NCBI GenBank assembly: GCA_016801845.1
Contig: CM028923.1
Coordinates: forward strand, 17,964,679-18,028,678
Length of the DNA: 64,000 nucleotides
Direction: 5' to 3'
Origin: Polydactylus sextarius
Lineage: Eukaryota; Chordata; Actinopteri; Polynemidae
The notes beneath the pieces were generated by a model. The model did not search any database, was not told the origin of the DNA, and worked only from the letters and a program-made list of their open reading frames with translations. Positions 47,640-58,650 of the stretch are shown here, piece by piece (within the stretch, counting starts at the first letter, position 1; every line of letters starts with the position of its first letter). The position numbers and the translations under genes are program-made.

Positions 47640-50092
47640 TTTGAAATGTGAAATTTGGAATCTCCAGCTCTCTAATGATTTCCCTGACTCTTTTGAAATT
47701 ATTGAACTGGACAGAGCAGATACAAATACGGCTGTATAGGATCCAGAAGATGACCTTGGCAGAGCACATGGAGATGAGACAGTTGTGGTCACATTGGATT
47801 ATGTCAACAGTGAGAATGTCACACAGGTATTAATTAGAGACATACTAACATACATACATAGACATACTAATACGGGTGTTAAACCAGCAGAAAGACTAGA
47901 AAGTCAGTAAAGTATTTCCTTTTTTTTTTTATCAAATTTGATTGTATGAAATAATGTCCTATTTTTTATGGCATAGACACTGCTATTTTCTATTCTATTG
48001 GCACACAAATGAAATGACCTATTGTGCTGTGAAACACTCATTGTACTCACTGTGATCTTAGTCTCACTCCTTGTTTATTTAGTGCTTAAATTTGCCACAG
48101 CAATAACTGATTAACATCCCATTGCTTATGCTGCTACTTATATATGTCATTTTACTCTCTTAAGTCAGGCATATTTGCTTCCACAATATCAAAACCCTTT
48201 TTAAATCAAATTTCTATATCAAAATATTTTTCCTGAACTTCTATTTCTAATGTATAGTGCTATGTCATGCATAACTTATCTTAAAAAACCAATAACCAAT
48301 TCTGTTGAATTGATTCCAGGGATTGTGCAGCAGTTTAAAAACTGATTCCTGACTTTATGATGCTTTCCTGGAATTTCAAAGGTTTGCTTTTTTCCATTTC
48401 CCAAAATCTATGTGGATTTTTTATGACGATCTCATGAGTGTTCCTGGTTTTAACTAGAAGATAGAGTAACATAGATGACTAATTTAGAAAGACTTTTATA
48501 AATTACAGTCTGCAATTACATTATAGACTTTAGGGTCAACGTGTTTCCTGTCATTTAATACATTATGTTTCATTCATTCTTCAGACAGATGAACTAAGAT
48601 GAATAGACTCCCATTGCCCTTAGCTAATCACCTGCCTACACTAGCTGTGCAGTGGGGAGGCAGTGCAAACTGCACAGGTGAGATGCATCACTGCAAGCAA
48701 CCCTGAACACATCCCCTACTGTAAGATTTTACGTAATTGTTTATATGTGATATAGTGCCTTTTAGCATACCATTTGAAGGTCTGAAGGTCTGGTAGGTCA
48801 GTCATCTGATACTCTAGTAATCAGCTTTTTTTGTTTAGTTTAATGTCATGTGAGGCTCTGAAGGAGCTCTGACAGGTCTCAAAAAGAAACTGTGATGATG
48901 CCATACCATTGAGTTGCATTATGGAAAACAGGATCCAATATTATTTTGATCATCACACAAACACATTTAAAAGATAGGGTAATTTCACCTCTGCTTCAGT
49001 GATTAAACACTCTTTTGTTTTGTGGATTTTTGTTCCTCTCACAGGACAGTGGCCTGAATCTTCTACCACAAGATTTGCCCTCAAATACAGGCAGCCAGCT
49101 TTCCCCATCAATCTCACCTGACAACCCAGGGAATCCAGAGAGCACACAACGTGCATTAATTTGCAGGATTAAGGTTGTTGAAGATCTTTTGGCTGTAGTT
49201 ATGGACAGCAGCATAATACATTTGACTCTAAAGATGGACTTTGTTAACAAAAAGGCTATTGATGATACTGGAGTGTCAAGGGAGGTTTACACTACATTCT
49301 GGGAACAATTTCTTGAACAGTGTGAAGGGGAAACAGAGCGAGTGCCAAGGTTGAGGCCAGATTTCTGTGAGGCTGAATAGCAAGCGGTTGGGCGGATCTG
49401 GGTGAAAGGATTATTAGACCACGATGTCATTTCAGTGAGGCTATCAAAGGCTTTCATTTTAGCCTGCATTCATGGCATTGACTCAAATGATGTAGACATC
49501 CTGATGACATCATTTCTCAACTACCTTCCTCCTGTTGAGGGATCAGCTGTTGAGAAGGACTTGTTTGACCTCTTTGCAAGGATGGGTTCCCATTTCATAC
49601 CTCCAAAGAAAAGCATGCAACCTGCCAAACAATGGCTCACAAAGCTATTCTACAAGAGCCAAATTATATAGTTGATTGCTTCTCTAAACCCATGGCACTT
49701 GTACAGCAGAAACTATCAGACAAGGAAAGTGTGTTGTCTCTGTATGAGTCAAAGAAAGCCACGGGCAAAAGAGTGCTGCAACTTTTGGAAACCACAAAGA
49801 TGGTGCTGTCTCAGAGAGAGTAGGAAACATTCAACCATCTCCAACATTATGTTAAAAATGCTGACCAAACCAAAGCTGAAAAATCCTGTGTTTCTGTATT
49901 TGTACCTCTGTCATGTGTGTTGACAAAATTATGGTATGCTTTAATGCTGAAACTGGGCTAAACAGAAGTCCTGTTGCTCATACCTGTGGTGCTACCCATG
50001 AAGTACCGTGCACATACAGCTCTTACCCTTAATTTCACACAGAGTTTGACAACATCCTGTCCAGTAACTACTTGGAAATGGACATCCTCTGA
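47640..50092 (+). pseudogene. HECT-domain ubiquitin-ligase-like fossil, copy A
   Basis: An upstream exon remnant ends near 47827 with donor GTATTA (its last residues read NSENVTQ). A 1.2-kb intron follows, then an exon from 49045 with acceptor CTCTCACAG. That exon includes REVYTTFWEQFLEQCEGETE, HDVISVRLSKAFILACIHGI, RMGSHFIPPKKSMQP and, near the end, the HECT C-lobe signature PVAHTCGAT with YSSYPEF. The Cys of HTCGA is the expected thioester residue. The family resembles G2E3-like HECT proteins widespread in fish mobile elements. There is an internal stop at 49378-49380 and frame shifts near 49670 and 49820. The intron is retained, so this is not a retrocopy. Confidence 0.75.
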
Positions 50093-50879
50093 ACTTGAAA
50101 GCGGAGTCCTGATCAGGCCTCATAGTAACAGGCCTCTTTACTGTATGGTTGATTATATCTTATTTAAACTTTTTGTTTGTTTTGTCATTGAAACATCTGA
50201 TGCACTGAACCGTGTGTAGAGCAGTCTGCAATTCTATTTTCTTTTTGTGCAAATGTACACTACCATAGTTTTCACATGGATTTATTTTTTTTTAAATTAT
50301 GCTTTAAAAATGACAGCAGCTTTTATTTCCATCAGTTTGACTCTAACATGAGCTTCATGGTTAAGCTTGTCAAAACATTACGGAGTTGTCCATCACTGGT
50401 AGAATTGTTAATTGTTGATGCTGATGATTGTTATTGTGTTAAAGAGTCATACCTGTTTGATTATTTAGGGGAAAACAGTTTGAAAGCTAATGTTTACAAC
50501 ATCTACAGCCTGGTGTGACCTGTGTGAAATCCGGCTATTAGCTTACCCTTAGCACCACATTATAACATTGTATCTTCTTGAGAAACAGAGTGCATATGTG
50601 AGTGCATTTTTGCCATGAAGTGACCTTTGGGCAATATGCATTTTTTTCATATTTTCAAGTTCTCAATTGGTTTTACTTAACAAAACAAACTGATAAGGCA
50701 CATTTTTTTTAAATTCTTCTACTTCTAGAAGTAAAAAAAGTCCTGTTAATTATCAGAGACAATTTTAGTGTCCCACTTATTAACACATAGCACCACACAC
50801 TGACAAAAGTGAGAAGTGAGGGAAGAACTTACAGAGATCCACTGATGGTCTCTCTTAGGTGCATACACAAGTTCACAGC

Positions 50880-51860
50880 CTAATATGGATCTGTTGGTAG
50901 ATTCAGATGGGACTCAGCCATAAAGATATTGCACAGTTCATATGCATCCAGATCGCATGGTGTGGTCTTCATTTTCAACTGGGGAAAGGAAGTCTCTTGA
51001 CCCGTAAAGTTCAGGCAAGGCATACATCACATTAGGCCGACCGCTGGGGACATTTATGTTCTTTGAGGGCTTGATGGTGTGTGTGTTCCAAACCTTTGCA
51101 GTGTCATCCAACTCATCCTGTTAAAAAGAATATACAAATACATCTAGGAAGGACTGTACAAACACATCAATGTAAATGAGTATTAAATTATAGCATTAAT
51201 CCTCTTCTCTCTCCCTCCCAGCTCATCTCTTTCATCTTTACTTCCTTTCCATTTCTATCCTCTCCCTGTCTTTTTCTCTACTATCCCTGTCTCTCTCCCC
51301 CCGCCCCTTCTCTCTGTGTCTCTACCCAATCTCTCCTCTTTGTCTCCCTGACCCCCCCTCTGCCTTCTCCGCTGTCTTTCTCTCTCCTCTGCCTGTCTCT
51401 CTCTCCACCTTCCCTTCTCTCTGTCTCTCTGTCTCCCCTCTCGCTCTCATATACACAGGCACACATATATGAAAACATTATAATTCTGAAAACTGAAGGA
51501 AGTCCACAATCAAAGAACCTGATGTCTCTGAGGTCAGCAAACAAGGATAACCAGAACTCCATGCACTGGCTGTGAAGAAAACCCCACCAATATTCAATTC
51601 TTTGATTGGCGGTGCTGGCTCCATCCAAGTAACAGTTCATCAATTTATCATAAGAGTCAGTGTGCCAAATGAAGTTGGGCCCTTTTAAAGTAGCTCCATC
51701 GTCTGAGACGTCTTGCCTACCTTAATGACACTCCTCTCGGATCCAGCTCCTTTAATACCAAGTGCACATCCTCTTTCCTCACTCGTAGTCCACGTACTCT
51801 GCATTTAGCAAACATCCACCGGTAACTGTGGAGCTGTCCAGAATATAGCAATTGGTTGGA
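50880..51860 (-). pseudogene. DDE integrase-core (rve-like) transposase fossil
   Basis: Reading right to left: YRWMFAKCRVRGLRVRKEDV and LVLKELDPRGV (51860-51730) form the helical region before the core. GPNFIWHTDSYDKL holds the first catalytic Asp. STANQRIEYWWGFLHSQCME (about 51560-51620) holds the catalytic Glu. A downstream exon (51120-50930) reads DELDDTAKVWNTH, then PSGRPNVMYALPELYGSRDF. The stretch with the second Asp is missing after DKL. The type is the integrase-core family common in fish repeats, possibly the IS3EU group. A 250-bp pyrimidine-rich tract lies between the exons. Confidence 0.7.
51200..51450. repeat. CT-rich low-complexity tract
   Basis: TCTCTC/CCTT-rich on the plus strand for about 250 bp, inside the integrase fossil intron. 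Its purine-rich complement yields a spurious open frame. Confidence 0.85.
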
Positions 51861-52037
51861 ATTAAAACAGGACCTCCAGGTCACAGTACGTTTTTTGATG
51901 TGAGTGTGCTGTTGAGTTAAATAGTCGCTTCAGATGTCTCTCTCTTATATGAAAACCATGTTCACAGGCAAGCACCGATTTATTGTCTTTGTCTTTAATT
52001 TGAGGCCAATCTCAAAATTAAACACTATAAACCTCTC

Positions 52038-52158
52038 CCATGGGTGAATGCATTCCATGTTTGTGTTTGTTTGCAGTCTCTAAACTGACCTGGAAGTGCA
52101 TCAACTTAAATGAAACATTTGCGAGATCTCCCAAAAGTTTCATTTAAGTTGATGTACT
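52038..52158. repeat. two element ends abutting at GAGATCTC
   Basis: A right-type arm (52038-52131) like 46141-46239 runs into a left-type arm (52122-52158, CAAAAGTTTCATTTAAGTTG). They share the palindromic core GCGAGATCTCCC. Copy B of the HECT fossil starts immediately after, with its C-terminus cut at YSSYPEF. Confidence 0.65.
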
Positions 52159-52162
52159 GAAA

Positions 52163-53815
52163 TCAAAATTCAGGGTAAGAGCTGTATGTCCACGGTACTT
52201 CAGGAGTAGCACCACAGGTATGAGCAACAGGCCTTCTGTTTAGTCCAGTTTCAGCATTAAAGCATACCATAATTTTGTCAACACACTTGAGAGGAATAGC
52301 TTTGGTTTGGTCAGCATTTTTAACATAACGTTGGAGATGGTTAAATGTCACCTGCTCTCTCTGAGACAGCACCATCTTTGTTGTTTCCAAAAGTTGCAGC
52401 ACTCCTTTGCCTGCTGCTTTCTTTGACTCATACAGAGACACACTTTCCTTGTCTGTACAAGCTGTACAAATGCCATGGATTTGGAGAAGCAATCAATTTT
52501 GGCTCTTGTAGAATAGCTTTGTGAGCCATTGTTTCTGTGGCAGGTTGCATGCTTTTCTTTGGAGGTATGAAATGGGAACCCATCCTTGTAAAGAGGTCAA
52601 ATAAGTCCTCTTCATCGCTTATCTCCATCGTGCCCCAGAGAGCCTTCTCAACAGCTGATCCCTCAACAGGAGGATGGTAGTTGAAAAATGATGTCATCAG
52701 GATGTCTACATCAACTGAGTCAATGCCATGAATGCAGGGCTAAAATGAAAGCCTTTGATAGCCTCACTGAAATGACACTGTGGTCTAATAATCCTTTCAC
52801 CCAGATCCATCCAACTGCTTGCCATTCAGCCTCACAGAAATCTTGCCTCAACCTTGGCACTTGCTCTGTTTCCCCTTCACATTGTTCAAGAAATTGTTCC
52901 CAGAATGTAGTGTAAACCTCCCTTGACACTCCAGTATCATCAATAGCCTTTTTGTTTACAAAGTCCATCTTTAGAGTCAAATAAATACAGCCACAAGATC
53001 TTCAACAACCTTAATCCTTCAAATTGATGCACGTTATGTACTCTCTGGATTTCCTGGGTTGTTAGGTGAGGTTGATGGGGAAAGCTGGCTGCTTGGATTT
53101 GAGGGCAAATTTTGTGGTAGAAGATTCAGGCCACTGTCCTGTGAGAGGAACAAAACAAAACTGAAGCAAAGGTGAAATTATCCTAACTTTTAGTGTGCTT
53201 GTGTGAAATTCAAAATAAAAATAATGGACTGGATGACATCGTCACAGTTTCTTTTAAGACCTGTCAGACTCAATGGTATGACATCGCACACAGTTCAGGA
53301 AACATATTTTTTAAGACCTGTCAGAGCTCCTTGAGAGAGCCTCACAGGACATTAAACTAAACAGTTAAAAATCTCTGTTCAGGGTTGCTTATTGCATCTT
53401 TTAAGAGAAGTTGCCTTCACATCATAGCACTAGTGTAGGCAGGTAATTAGATACATTAGAAATAGAAGTTCAGAATGAATGAAACACATGACTGCACAAT
53501 CCATGGAATCAATTCAAAGGGACTGACTTATTGGTTTTTAAGATAAGTTAGAAATAGAAGTTTGATTTGTTTGAGAAAGTTGAGAAGAAATTTGATTTAA
53601 AAAGGGTGAATTTTGAGATTGTGGAAGCAAATATGCCTGACTTAAGAGAGTAAAATGACATATAAGCACTAAATAAAGGAGTGAGACTAAGATCACAGTG
53701 AGTACAATGAGTGTTTCACAGCACAATAGGTCATTTCATTTGTATGCCAATAGAATAGAAAATAGCAGTGTCTATGCCATAAAAAATATTACATGGTTTC
53801 ATACAATCAATTTTG

Positions 53816-53852
<37 letters not shown>

Positions 53853-54370
53853 AAATACTTTACTGACTTTCTAGTCTTTCTGCTGGTTTAACACTTGTAT
53901 AAATATGTCTATATCTGTACCACAAAATGTTCCCGATCTCATCACATAATTAATACCTGTGTGACATTCTCACTGTTGACATAATCCAATGTGACCACAA
54001 CTGTCTCATCTCCATGTGCTCTGCCAAGGTCATCTTCTGGATCCTATACAACTGTATCTGCATTGTCTACTTCTGGAACCCTTTTCAGAGGTAACTTGAC
54101 AGATTTGCTCAGGCTCTGTTTGTGGGGAGACATTAGGAACTGCTCTGGTCTCCTTTCCTAGCTCCAAAATCTGAGCAACAGTTGTTTTTTCCACAGTTGC
54201 ATGTCTTGTTCCTCCGCCATTGTTGGTTCTCACTTGATGGTATTCATTATTGTAAAAATGAAACCGTCCAATTTCAATCTTCCTGGATGTTTTTTCTGCT
54301 GCAGTATTTCTCCGTCTTGCCATCCCCTCACCTGGGTTTTGGAGCATACCTGATGTACCACACAGCACAC
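52163..54370 (-). pseudogene. HECT-domain ubiquitin-ligase-like fossil, copy B
   Basis: Inverted relative to copy A. The N-terminal exon remnant (54370 to about 53960) includes IGRFHFYNNEYHQVRTNNGG, absent from copy A, and the NSENVTQ-type end. After an intron of similar sequence to copy A's, the HECT exon (53130-52163) runs from REVYTTFWEQFLEQCEGETE to HTCGAT and TYSSYPEF, then is truncated. It has Trp where A has a stop, and an insert reading ALWGTMEISDEE that A lacks. Its intron carries a 32-bp A-run (53819-53850). A and B therefore decayed separately. Confidence 0.75.
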
Positions 54371-55424
54371 TTTTGTCTTTGATCTCATTTTCTGTTTTAT
54401 CTCTTAATCTTGGTATAAGAGTCTCTTTAGTTACTCTGTCACCATATGAAGAGAGAGAGAGAGAGAGAGATGGTTTACTTTACACAAGTCTGTTATGTTA
54501 ATGGTCTGTTTTGTCTTTTGAATTAAATGGGTTCAGCTCAATAGTAAATGAACAGAACTGCACGTGGCAGCACATTTATCTGTTGTATAATACTAGCATA
54601 AGACAAAAGTCTGTCGGTGATCTGTTAATTTAACTGCCTCCCTGTTATTTTGATGTAGTTTTGGATTTGTTTAGGACTGGCCAACGTTAGAGTGTTAATA
54701 AACTAATTGCAAACGTACATCGAAACACATTTTCAAGGTTTCTGCTTACTGCTCACATTAAAGTATGATCACTGGCAAGAGTTGCTTTACTAAACTCTAT
54801 TCTGTGCAAAGCATTTATGTTTAGCCATCACTGGGATGATCAAGATCAAAGCCGGGCCTCTTAAAGCCATTTGAGGCATGTCACACCATGCCTATTATTC
54901 TCTCTTTAGTATTTGTCACTGATAAATCCTCGGTATGGAATATTTGTAAGCTTTTCAAAAGTACAATTTCATGATAGAGTTATTTAACTAGACCAGGCTC
55001 AACAGAGTGTGTTTCTTGCCATGGCATCCACAGTTACCATGGTAGCAACCTTTGTGGTGTAAAAAGACTCACAGCACGATTTAAGGCAAAGTGTATAACA
55101 TTAAAATCAACATCTGTAACATATTGGCATCATCTGTAACCCTAACAATATATGGTTGGACTGGCATAGCTTCACAATCGAGCGCTAACATTACAGCGTA
55201 CTCTTAATGCTAACTCCACTTTCCCCCAAGTTTCTAGCATTATTCCAAGCTCTGTGTTGTTACGCTGACTTAATATGTTACTAAATGAATTCTATGCACA
55301 CCTTGTCTCTTTTCATGTGCATGATGTCCACTTGAGGGACCTCTCTGGACCACAGGAACTTTTCCAAATCTTCCTCCATGACTCTCTCCATTTGCTGATT
55401 ACTACGGAGCAATATATCGCGAAA
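54371..55424. other. non-coding flank of HECT copy B
   Basis: Contains a short GA repeat (54449-54470), otherwise nothing recognised. It ends at the palindrome near 55428. Confidence 0.4.
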
Positions 55425-55427
55425 CTT

Positions 55428-55451
55428 TTGTGAGATCTCACAAAAGTACAG
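55428..55451. repeat. GAGATCTC palindrome, probable element end
   Basis: ACTTTTGTGAGATCTCACAA with its mirrored continuation AAGT is a perfect 24-bp palindrome. It shares GAGATCTC and CAAAAG(T) with the ends at 45722, 52122 and 57731. Confidence 0.6.
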
Positions 55452-55709
55452 CAGACTATCATCTGATCACTTGGCGATTTGGGAATCAGCAAACACAGGT
55501 GAAGACAAACATCCGGCTAGTAAACCAAAGTGTGGCGACATCATCAAACATTACATAAAGTTCACACTGTTGCCTTACATGGGGAAGCATGCAAGATGGC
55601 AGCATGAAATTTTAATTTAGACTTTTTTAACACAGTTAACGAAGAAAAATTGTAGAATTTGCTATTTTCAGCGTTCCCTGGTAGGAACTGAGACCTTGCT
55701 CCATTGTAA

Positions 55710-56440
55710 ATGCCAAAATACAGTAGAAGAAGTGACGCCAACGAAGCAGAGGAACATAGCACTAGCATCTTTGCTAGCAAACACGACTATAGCAACGGAA
55801 TAGAATGCTCTTTGCAGGCGCTGGATGACGAAGAATTCCCGCCACTGCCTGTCACCTCAAGTAAGCCTCCACCTACCAAGAAACCTGCTCTCTCTAATAT
55901 TCACACTTCAGACAATACTCTTGCATCTGATGATGCTGTCCATACGCTGGCTAACCTGATAAACTCAAGAAGTGATGGACTTGAAAAAATGGTGAATGGT
56001 GTTCGCAGCAAAAATAAAAATGATCAATGAAAAAATGTCCTAATTGAAAAATTAGAAGAGAAAAGTGAAGAATCCGCTCTGCAATGCATGAGTCATGTAG
56101 CTGACCTGGAAAGTTATGGGAGATGATGAAATTTAACGCTACAACGGGTACCGGAGACGGCAAAGGAGAATGTATGCTCAGAGGTCATCCATGTTTGCCA
56201 ACAAGTGTTACCGTCAGAGAAAGAAAAACTCGCTGACACCAAAGATGTGGCTCATCAAGTGGGGGGAAAGCAACAGGACGACCCAAAGCCTTGCGGTATT
56301 GGTGACACAAGAAGGCGAGAACATTGCCAAGAACAATGCGTTTCTGCAATCCAAGGGGCTGCGCTTCACTTAGGATATAACGAAGGAGGACAGGGAGAAC
56401 AGACAGAAACTGTGGCCCAAGGTTAAGAAAGCACGAGATG
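55710..56440 (+). pseudogene. L1 ORF1 remnant
   Basis: MPKYSRRSDANEAEEHSTSI starts it, and a stop at about 56028 breaks the frame. Later frames keep DLESYGR and LTLQRVPETAKENVCSEVIH, the conserved ORF1 RNA-recognition start. Several frame changes and stops show it is dead. Confidence 0.8.
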
Positions 56441-56699
56441 AGGGGAAGTCAACCTACTTTTTATGAGGTAGCGGCTCAGAAACACATCCTTAGACATGAC
56501 GAATGACTGCTTATCTTACAATGAAGACCACTGGTTTGGTGCTATATGTTCTCAGGTTCATTTCCTATGATCATCTCATCAACAGGACACATTATTTGAA
56601 GAAGACTGTCATTATGAATTCTTATTCTCTATTCTCTAAATAATACATTCAAGGTTAAAGGTTAACTGGATAAAACAGTTTTTCAAAAGCCCCACATCA

Positions 56700-56700
<1 letters not shown>

Positions 56701-56754
<54 letters not shown>
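56701..56754. repeat. (TA)n microsatellite
   Basis: Pure TA run inside the deleted L1. Confidence 0.97.
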
Positions 56755-56755
<1 letters not shown>

Positions 56756-57730
56756 CGTATATTAGCTACTAAACAAGGTGGCCTTAACTTTTGTCTTGTT
56801 TGTAATTTTAATTTTAATGTTGATAAAATCCCTGTTAAAATGTCAGCCTTTCATCGTACCAGGCCATGGTCTCTCATCTACAAACACAATTTTACACCTC
56901 ACAATAATTTAATTTGGAATAACAAGGACATTCTTTATAAACACCAGTCTGTCTTTTGTGGAATACTGCTTGATCATACTGGTTAATCAGTTGTTTAATA
57001 AAGAAGGACTTTTGCTCACATATGGAGAATTTATTGGAAAATATAACATCCCTGTAACCCCTGGAGAATATGTCAAGGTTTTTGGTGCCATCCCTCTGGT
57101 GTGTGTATGCTTTTTAAAAATCAAAAGAGGCCTTAATAATGGAAATTATACTTATTTATCTCCAGCAAACACATGTAGGGAAAGCTTGTTTATCCAATGA
57201 TTCCAGCAGCAACAACAGAAACAGAACCATATTCCAAAAGGAAAATACAACATTACCCTATGTTATTTCATACTGGAATACGTTTGTGGATGGTATTCCA
57301 TAGGAAAAGATCTAGCTCCTTCCAAATAAGTATCTGATGACAAATAAAGTTAAGGAAACATCTTTTAAACTAATTCATAAAATCTGTCCAGCTAAAGTTA
57401 TTAGATTTTTTTATGAAAATCCATTAACAAAAAAAAAAATTTGAAAACCTACAAAAAAGCAGTTCTAAACCTGTACTATTTTTGTCAAAATTTCATATTG
57501 ACCTGTAAAGCTGTCCTTCACTTAACAATGAATGCAGACAATTTTGGTATTGTCCAGTTGTTAAGATTTTTGATCCCTGACCCCTAGCATGGAGATAAAC
57601 ACTTTGTGATTTTATCCATGATAACATTGTAAAACATTTTAAATTATTTTGGAAGAATGTATTGTTTGAAAATTAGTCCTAGCATTATGTAAAATTCAAA
57701 AGTAGGTTTTATTTTTGGGAGTTTTTTTGT

Positions 57731-57799
57731 GGTTTTGTGAGATCTTGCAAAAGTTTCATTTAAGTTGATGTACTTCTGGGTCAGTTTAGAGACTGTGGC
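57731..57799. repeat. solo left-type terminal repeat
   Basis: GGTTTTGTGAGATCTTGCAA with the AAGTTTCATTTAAGTTGATG and CAGTTTAGAGACTGT continuation matches the left arm at 45722. No partner arm is seen close by. Confidence 0.7.
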
Positions 57800-57807
57800 T
57801 GCAGTAA

Positions 57808-58145
57808 ACGACAATCTAGTACGTCCAAATACCTTAGTAGCCTTTCAGTAGAAGACAAAAGGTTCCCGGATGGCTTCCTACTTGCGCTAAAATTTTGCAG
57901 TATGCAAGCAATGTACACTACACTATCCCAGAAGTCACTGGGAGGTTGAAAACTGTGGAAGAAGAAACTGCTAAAAGTGACATTGGATACTCACTTGGAT
58001 GAATTAATTACTTATAGTAAACAGTGATCAACAACCACATGTGTGTGCTTGTTAGTGAATGAAAATTGAGACAGGGGCCAGGGAGAGATTATTTTGATTT
58101 TTTTTTTACACTTTTATTTGAAGTTTGTTTAGGGATAACAGGGGA
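57808..58145. repeat. dispersed repeat pair, copy 1
   Basis: From ATCTAGTACGTCCAAATACC to GTTTGTTTAGGGATAACAGG. The same series in the same orientation recurs at about 60682-60952, with local insertions and deletions. Confidence 0.85.
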
Positions 58146-58349
58146 ACAGCAAAAGGGTCAGATATCCTGTCCTTTTCTGACAGTTTCTATACAAACCTTA
58201 AAAAGCAATTGCATTAAAACGCAAATGCAGATTGTTCAGTAAATAAAACCCACATGTACTTCAGTAAATAAAACATGTCCACAGTGGTTTGTGTCACCAA
58301 TGCAAGGAAAAAGTCGCCACTATGACTGCGATGCTAACTAGCCATGGTA

Positions 58350-58380
58350 GCTAACCCTCTGCTTTAAGCAGAGGGTTAGC
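58350..58380. repeat. 31-base palindrome, 15-bp arms
   Basis: GCTAACCCTCTGCTT, a single T, then the exact complement. The CCCACGG/CCCCACG units that follow (58381-58420) are a short degenerate tandem repeat. Confidence 0.9.
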
Positions 58381-58587
58381 CCCACGGTTCGCCCACGGTT
58401 TGCCCCACGCCCCACGCCCCATGGACAGCAGAAAGTTAGCCTAGGTTCAGCAGTATGTTAGAAGTTCACTGGCGCAGTGAGGTCGGCAACACACACTGCG
58501 CCGTTTTCTAACTTAATAAAATGTGTTGCTGAATTGCGCCCGGTGCAGCCAGGAAAGCTCCAGACAATGCAGCACGACCTGTGCTAG

Positions 58588-58589
58588 CA

Positions 58590-58631
<42 letters not shown>

Positions 58632-58650
58632 TGAGAGAAAGAGAGAGGCT
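58588..58650. repeat. (TG)n(AG)n microsatellite
   Basis: TG run followed by an interrupted AG run. Confidence 0.95.

Larger units (their letters stand above)
55540..57720 (+). mobile_element. L1-type LINE, internally deleted and decayed
   Basis: An ORF1 remnant (55710-56440) is followed, after a short gap and a TA repeat, by the C-terminal part of ORF2 (about 56840-57700) with QLFNKEGLLLTYGEFIGKYN and IPVTPGEYVKVF. The endonuclease and most of the reverse transcriptase are missing. It differs from the antisense L1 in fgd6 intron 2. Confidence 0.8.

Noticed and set aside
51281..51643. 120-codon minus-strand frame as one gene
   Set aside because: Only its first half is integrase sequence; the Arg/Glu-rich second half is the complement of the CT-rich tract in the intron.
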